Assembly (NCBI RefSeq): GCF_004138495.1
Contig: NZ_ML142854.1
Span: forward strand, 328,073 to 337,316
Direction: 5' to 3'
DNA from: Phytoactinopolyspora endophytica
GTDB taxonomy: Bacteria; Actinomycetota; Actinomycetes; Jiangellales; Jiangellaceae
DNA: 9,244 nt
Shown here piece after piece: positions 6,721 through 9,244 of this stretch. Position numbers and translations under genes: made by a program. Under the pieces are notes generated by a model that had not been told where the DNA came from, did no database searches, and was given only the letters and a program-made list of their open reading frames with translations. The stretch's first letter is position 1; the number at the start of each line of letters is the position of its first letter.

Positions 6721-6855
6721 GACGCATCACTCCAGAAGAGGTTTCGACGTAGTTTCCGCGCCTCCGTTGACGCGCCTGTGGCATTCATGTTTGCGGTAAC
6801 TTAGCTTGCCGTCAAGGCCTGGATCGTCGTTCGGTGGTGGGCTGGATGGTCCGCG
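6721..6855 (-). promoter_or_regulatory. Upstream region of hydrolase copy 2 with candidate LacI operator
   Basis: This gap between the LacI stop and copy 2 repeats the islands seen before copy 1. GGTGGTGGGCTGGATGGT is at 6833-6850 (17 of 18 bases shared), and TTTGCGGTAAC is at 6790-6800 (10 of 11 shared). They are 33 bp apart here and 35 bp in copy 1. TTGACG (minus, 6815-6810) is a possible -35, with a weak AAACAT as -10. The sequence between the islands has diverged, so their conservation points to function or to recent duplication. GAAAC also occurs twice, 11 bp apart, nearer the start codon; I attach no role to it. Confidence 0.45.
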
Positions 6856-7893
6856 TCAGCGGCGCGGTGGTGCTGTGGAGCCGCGAACTACCAGCTCAGG
6901 ATGGACGAACCGGCTGACGTTCGGTTCGGGGGCTGTACCGGACGCCGCCTCGATCTGCGCAAGCAGATGATCCAGGCATCGATGGCCCACTTCGCCGAGG
7001 TCCTGGCGGACTGTGGTGAGTGGAGGGTTGAGGTAGGGCGTGACGTCCAGGTCGTCGAAGCCGACGACACTCAAATCCTCCGGCACGCGGCGTCCGAGCT
7101 CGTCGGCAGCCCGGAGCGCACCGACGGCCATCTGGTCATTCGCGGCGAAGACGGCGGTCACGTCCTGGTCGGTCAGTAGCCGGCCCGCGGCCTCGTACCC
7201 GGACTCCGGCGACCAGTCACCGACGACGGGCTGGGGTACGGTGCGCTTGGCTCGCTGCAGCATCCGTTTCCACGCCGCGCGGCGTCGCTCCGCCGCGTTG
7301 GAGCTGGTCGGGCCGGCGATGTGATGGACCGTGGCATGTCCGAGGTCCAGCAGATGGCCCACGGCGACCCGTGCGCCGGCCGCCTCGTCCATCCCGAACG
7401 TCGGATGCTCGTGAGTCGACCTGCTGTCGGCGATGACCACCGGCACCTCCTCCGGGAGCTGCAAGTGGGGTGTGTCGAGCACCCGGGCCTCGATCACGAT
7501 CACGCCGTCGACGGCTCGGTCGGTCAGACCGCGCACGGCCGCGCGGACGTCCTGCTCGGTCGGGCCCTCCACGACCGCGAGGTTCACCGAGTACCCCCGC
7601 GCCTGGGCGCCGGCGGCGACGGCCTCGACGATGCGGATGTTGCCCACGGTGCTGAGGTTGAACATGACGACGCCGATCGTGCCGAACCGACCAGTGGCCA
7701 GGGCCCGCGCGGCTATGTTGGCGCGATAGCCGAGCTGCTTCATCGCCGCTTCGACCTTGTTCCGGGTCTCGGCCGTCACCCGGGTGTTCCCGTTCGCGAC
7801 CCGGGACACCGTCTGGCCAGAGACGCCGGCGACGCGGGCGACGTCGGCCATCGAGGCTCCCTTGGAAGCGCGTGTACCTGGTCGTCGAGTCAC
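6856..7893 (-). CDS. LacI-family transcriptional regulator
   Basis: With the GTG start at 7893 the protein has 345 residues, normal for the family. The N-terminal DNA-binding domain contains MADVARVAGVSGQTVSRVAN (15-34), the LacI helix-turn-helix, then the hinge helix region with AARALATGR. The periplasmic-binding-protein-like effector domain begins with GTIGVV. Later blocks are typical of the family: TAVFAANDQMAVGALRAADE, VVGFDDLDVTPYLNPPLTTV and the C-terminal ELVVRGS. It probably represses the two downstream hydrolase genes, and possibly itself and the sulfatase, until a sugar released from the substrate binds. The start is chosen because AGGAGA lies nine bases before the GTG. In-frame ATGs at 7926 and 7971 would add 11 or 26 residues but have no ribosome binding site. 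No permease or ABC transporter gene is visible nearby, so the inducer is unknown. Confidence 0.92.
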   Translation of the reverse strand: MTRRPGTRASKGASMADVARVAGVSGQTVSRVANGNTRVTAETRNKVEAAMKQLGYRANIAARALATGRFGTIGVVMFNLSTVGNIRIVEAVAAGAQARGYSVNLAVVEGPTEQDVRAAVRGLTDRAVDGVIVIEARVLDTPHLQLPEEVPVVIADSRSTHEHPTFGMDEAAGARVAVGHLLDLGHATVHHIAGPTSSNAAERRRAAWKRMLQRAKRTVPQPVVGDWSPESGYEAAGRLLTDQDVTAVFAANDQMAVGALRAADELGRRVPEDLSVVGFDDLDVTPYLNPPLTTVRQDLGEVGHRCLDHLLAQIEAASGTAPEPNVSRFVHPELVVRGSTAPPRR

Positions 7894-7902
7894 GCCGGGC
7901 CG

Positions 7903-7908
7903 TCTCCT
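7903..7908 (-). promoter_or_regulatory. Ribosome binding site setting the LacI start
   Basis: AGGAGA on the minus strand lies nine bases upstream of GTG 7893. The upstream ATG candidates at 7926 and 7971 have nothing comparable, so this site decides the start. Confidence 0.6.
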
Positions 7909-7943
7909 CTCGTCGTGCCTAGGCATCGGGCACACAAGCATTC

Positions 7944-7970
7944 TGCCGTGCTGAGCCGGGCTGTGCGGCA
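7944..7970. other. Imperfect hairpin between sulfatase and LacI genes
   Basis: TGCCG (7944-7948) pairs with CGGCA (7966-7970) and an inner AGC/GCT pair closes a small loop, with an unpaired bulge between. It lies in the 97-bp gap between the sulfatase stop and the preferred LacI start. It could be a weak terminator or an mRNA structure. A separate 10-bp palindrome TGCCTAGGCA is at 7916-7925. Neither shows a clear function. Confidence 0.25.
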
Positions 7971-7990
7971 TCCTCCTCGTGCCGGGTACC

Positions 7991-9244
7991 TCAGACTTGG
8001 TGGCGAGCGCCTTCGAAGTCGCTCAGAGATGTGTCGTAGTCCTTGCCGCCGACGGGATACATCGAGGTCATCCAGTGGTGGAAGTTGTCGCCCGCGGCCC
8101 GGAGCTGCTCGTAGAGTCGTTGCAGGAGCTGTGCGCGGACGTCGGTCATTGCGGGATCGTCGTAGGAGTTCGTCAGCTCGTACGGATCGGCTTCGAGGTC
8201 GTAGAGCTCGTTCACGCTTTCCGGGTTGACCACCAGCTTGAAGCGGCGGGTGCGCAGCATCCGTTGCGGATACGGGAAATGGTGGCCGTGGAACTCCGCG
8301 GTGATGTCCGCACGCCAGTCGTCCGGTTCGTCGCCGCAGGTGAGCGGCACCAGGCTGCGACCGTCGGCGGCCGGCTCCGGTTCGACGCCGGCGAGGTCGA
8401 GGATCGTCGCGGTGTAGTCGACCAGGTTGACGAAAGCCTGCGTTGACCTGCCCTGTGGTGCGCCGGGCACTCGCAGCAGGCCGGGGATCCGGTAGATGTC
8501 GTCGTACATCGCCGGTCCCTTGTCATGCAGGCGGTGCGCACCGGTGAACTCGCCGTGGTCGGCGGTGAACGCGACCGCGGTGGAGTCCCAGAGATCCAGC
8601 CGGTGCAGGGTGTCGATCAGCCGGCCGATCTGCTCGTCGATCAGTGTGACGTAGCCCCAATAGGCGGCGATGAGCCACCGCCAGGTGTCCTCGCCCAGCG
8701 TGTCGTACGTCCAGTGCTCGGAGTAGCGACGCTGCACGGGTGGCTTGTTCTCGAACGTCTCCACCAGCGATGCCGGCAGCTCGACCAGGTCCGGAGAGTA
8801 CATCTCGAGGTACTCGGGGGGTAGCAGGTACGGCAGATGCGGGCCGTAGAAGTGGGTGGCCATGTAGAACGGGCGACCGTCTTGGTGGTGGTCGCGCGCG
8901 TACTGCTCGAGCCGGCTGATCGTCTGGTCGGTGAGGAAGTGCTCGAACGTCGCCTCCGGCGGCTGGTGGATGACGCCCGCGAGCAGGTTGCCCGGTTCCC
9001 CGTTGGGGAACACGCCGCGCACCTCGTCGCTGATGACAGGGGACGGCAGCCCCTTGTGGGCAAGCCATGCGCGGTAGTCGGAGTGACCGATCGGATTGTG
9101 CCATCCGGGGTAGTGGGAGCCGTCGAATCCGAAGTCGCCGGGTCCGCGGCTTTTCCCGACGTGCCACTTGCCCTCGATCCCCACGTTGTAGCCGACATCG
9201 CGCAGTCGGGCGGAGAACGGCACGAACTCGTCCGAAAGCTCCTC
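7991..9244 (-). CDS. Sulfatase (arylsulfatase A-like), N-terminus outside window
   Basis: The frame is open to the right edge, so the gene begins beyond the window; the GTG at 9223 lies inside a conserved region and is not the start. About 417 residues are visible. GYNVGIEGKWHVG is the second sulfatase signature. Further on are the metal/catalytic ADHGEF..AHRLHDKG block with MYDDIYRIPGLLRVPG, and the C-terminal ELYDLEADPYELTN motif of many type I sulfatases. The first signature (C/S-x-P-x-R), whose cysteine or serine becomes formylglycine, and the N-terminal metal aspartates must lie outside, as would any signal peptide. The enzyme should hydrolyse a sulfate ester or sulfamate. Placed upstream of a LacI regulator and two putative secreted hydrolases on the same strand, it likely desulfates the same glycan or glycoside. 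The exact sulfatase subfamily cannot be read from this part. Confidence 0.93.
   Translation of the reverse strand, partial: EELSDEFVPFSARLRDVGYNVGIEGKWHVGKSRGPGDFGFDGSHYPGWHNPIGHSDYRAWLAHKGLPSPVISDEVRGVFPNGEPGNLLAGVIHQPPEATFEHFLTDQTISRLEQYARDHHQDGRPFYMATHFYGPHLPYLLPPEYLEMYSPDLVELPASLVETFENKPPVQRRYSEHWTYDTLGEDTWRWLIAAYWGYVTLIDEQIGRLIDTLHRLDLWDSTAVAFTADHGEFTGAHRLHDKGPAMYDDIYRIPGLLRVPGAPQGRSTQAFVNLVDYTATILDLAGVEPEPAADGRSLVPLTCGDEPDDWRADITAEFHGHHFPYPQRMLRTRRFKLVVNPESVNELYDLEADPYELTNSYDDPAMTDVRAQLLQRLYEQLRAAGDNFHHWMTSMYPVGGKDYDTSLSDFEGARHQV

Noticed and set aside
6609..6788. Extended start of hydrolase copy 2 at ATG 6788 in the catalytic frame
   Set aside because: The extra residues are Arg/Ser/Cys-rich and resemble neither a signal peptide nor the paralogue. 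There is no ribosome binding site, and the ATG overlaps the conserved promoter motif.
7916..7925. Palindrome TGCCTAGGCA as an autoregulatory LacI operator
   Set aside because: It has a central TA rather than CG, is only 10 bp long and does not resemble the motifs before the hydrolase genes.
7894..7971. Longer LacI starts at ATG 7926 or 7971
   Set aside because: There is no ribosome binding site, and the added residues precede the normal start of the family's DNA-binding domain. GTG 7893 with AGGAGA fits better, though 7926 cannot be fully excluded.
7321..8229. Long plus-strand open frame opposite the LacI and sulfatase genes
   Set aside because: It is an Arg/Gly/His-rich shadow of two well-supported minus-strand genes, as expected in high-GC DNA, and contains no recognisable motif.
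9223..9244. Sulfatase start at GTG 9223
   Set aside because: The preceding codons continue in frame to the edge, and the essential first sulfatase signature would be missing, so the gene must begin outside the window.

Overview
The window is high-GC DNA with GC-rich third codon positions, actinobacterial-type regulators and tightly packed genes, so an actinobacterium is the likely source. I cannot name a genus. There are seven intact or edge-cut protein genes, one degraded gene and several regulatory structures. I saw no tRNA, rRNA, CRISPR array, insertion sequence or integrase.

Left part (1-3144, plus strand). The window opens inside an unrecognised alanine-rich gene, which is followed by a hairpin. 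Next comes a complete thiamine-diphosphate enzyme of the pyruvate oxidase / pyruvate:quinone dehydrogenase type with a strong ribosome binding site. A remnant of a DUF664/DinB-type gene follows; only its C-terminal part survives. A 10-bp perfect stem then separates it from the convergent minus-strand genes.

Middle part (3218-4072, minus strand). A MerR-family regulator with four cysteines precedes a thioredoxin whose active site is WCPPC instead of WCGPC. The MerR promoter is a textbook MerR type: a 19-bp spacer and a perfect dyad. Its -10 element lies so close to the ATG that the mRNA is probably leaderless. This looks like a small autoregulated thiol-redox unit.

Right part (4208-9244, minus strand). 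In transcription order it holds a sulfatase (N-terminus outside the window), a LacI-family regulator and two tandem paralogues of a putative secreted clan GH-A-like glycoside hydrolase. The paralogues are roughly 70-75% identical by eye. The duplication includes the upstream region: three conserved islands precede both copies, one of them a GTTA(A/C)CGCAAAC motif that is a good candidate LacI operator. The copy next to the regulator has a +1 frameshift in a run of five G that separates its signal peptide from its catalytic domain. Removing one G restores an N-terminus exactly as long as that of the other copy. The set suggests a LacI-controlled locus for breakdown of a sulfated glycan or glycoside; the substrate and the hydrolase family are not known from the sequence.
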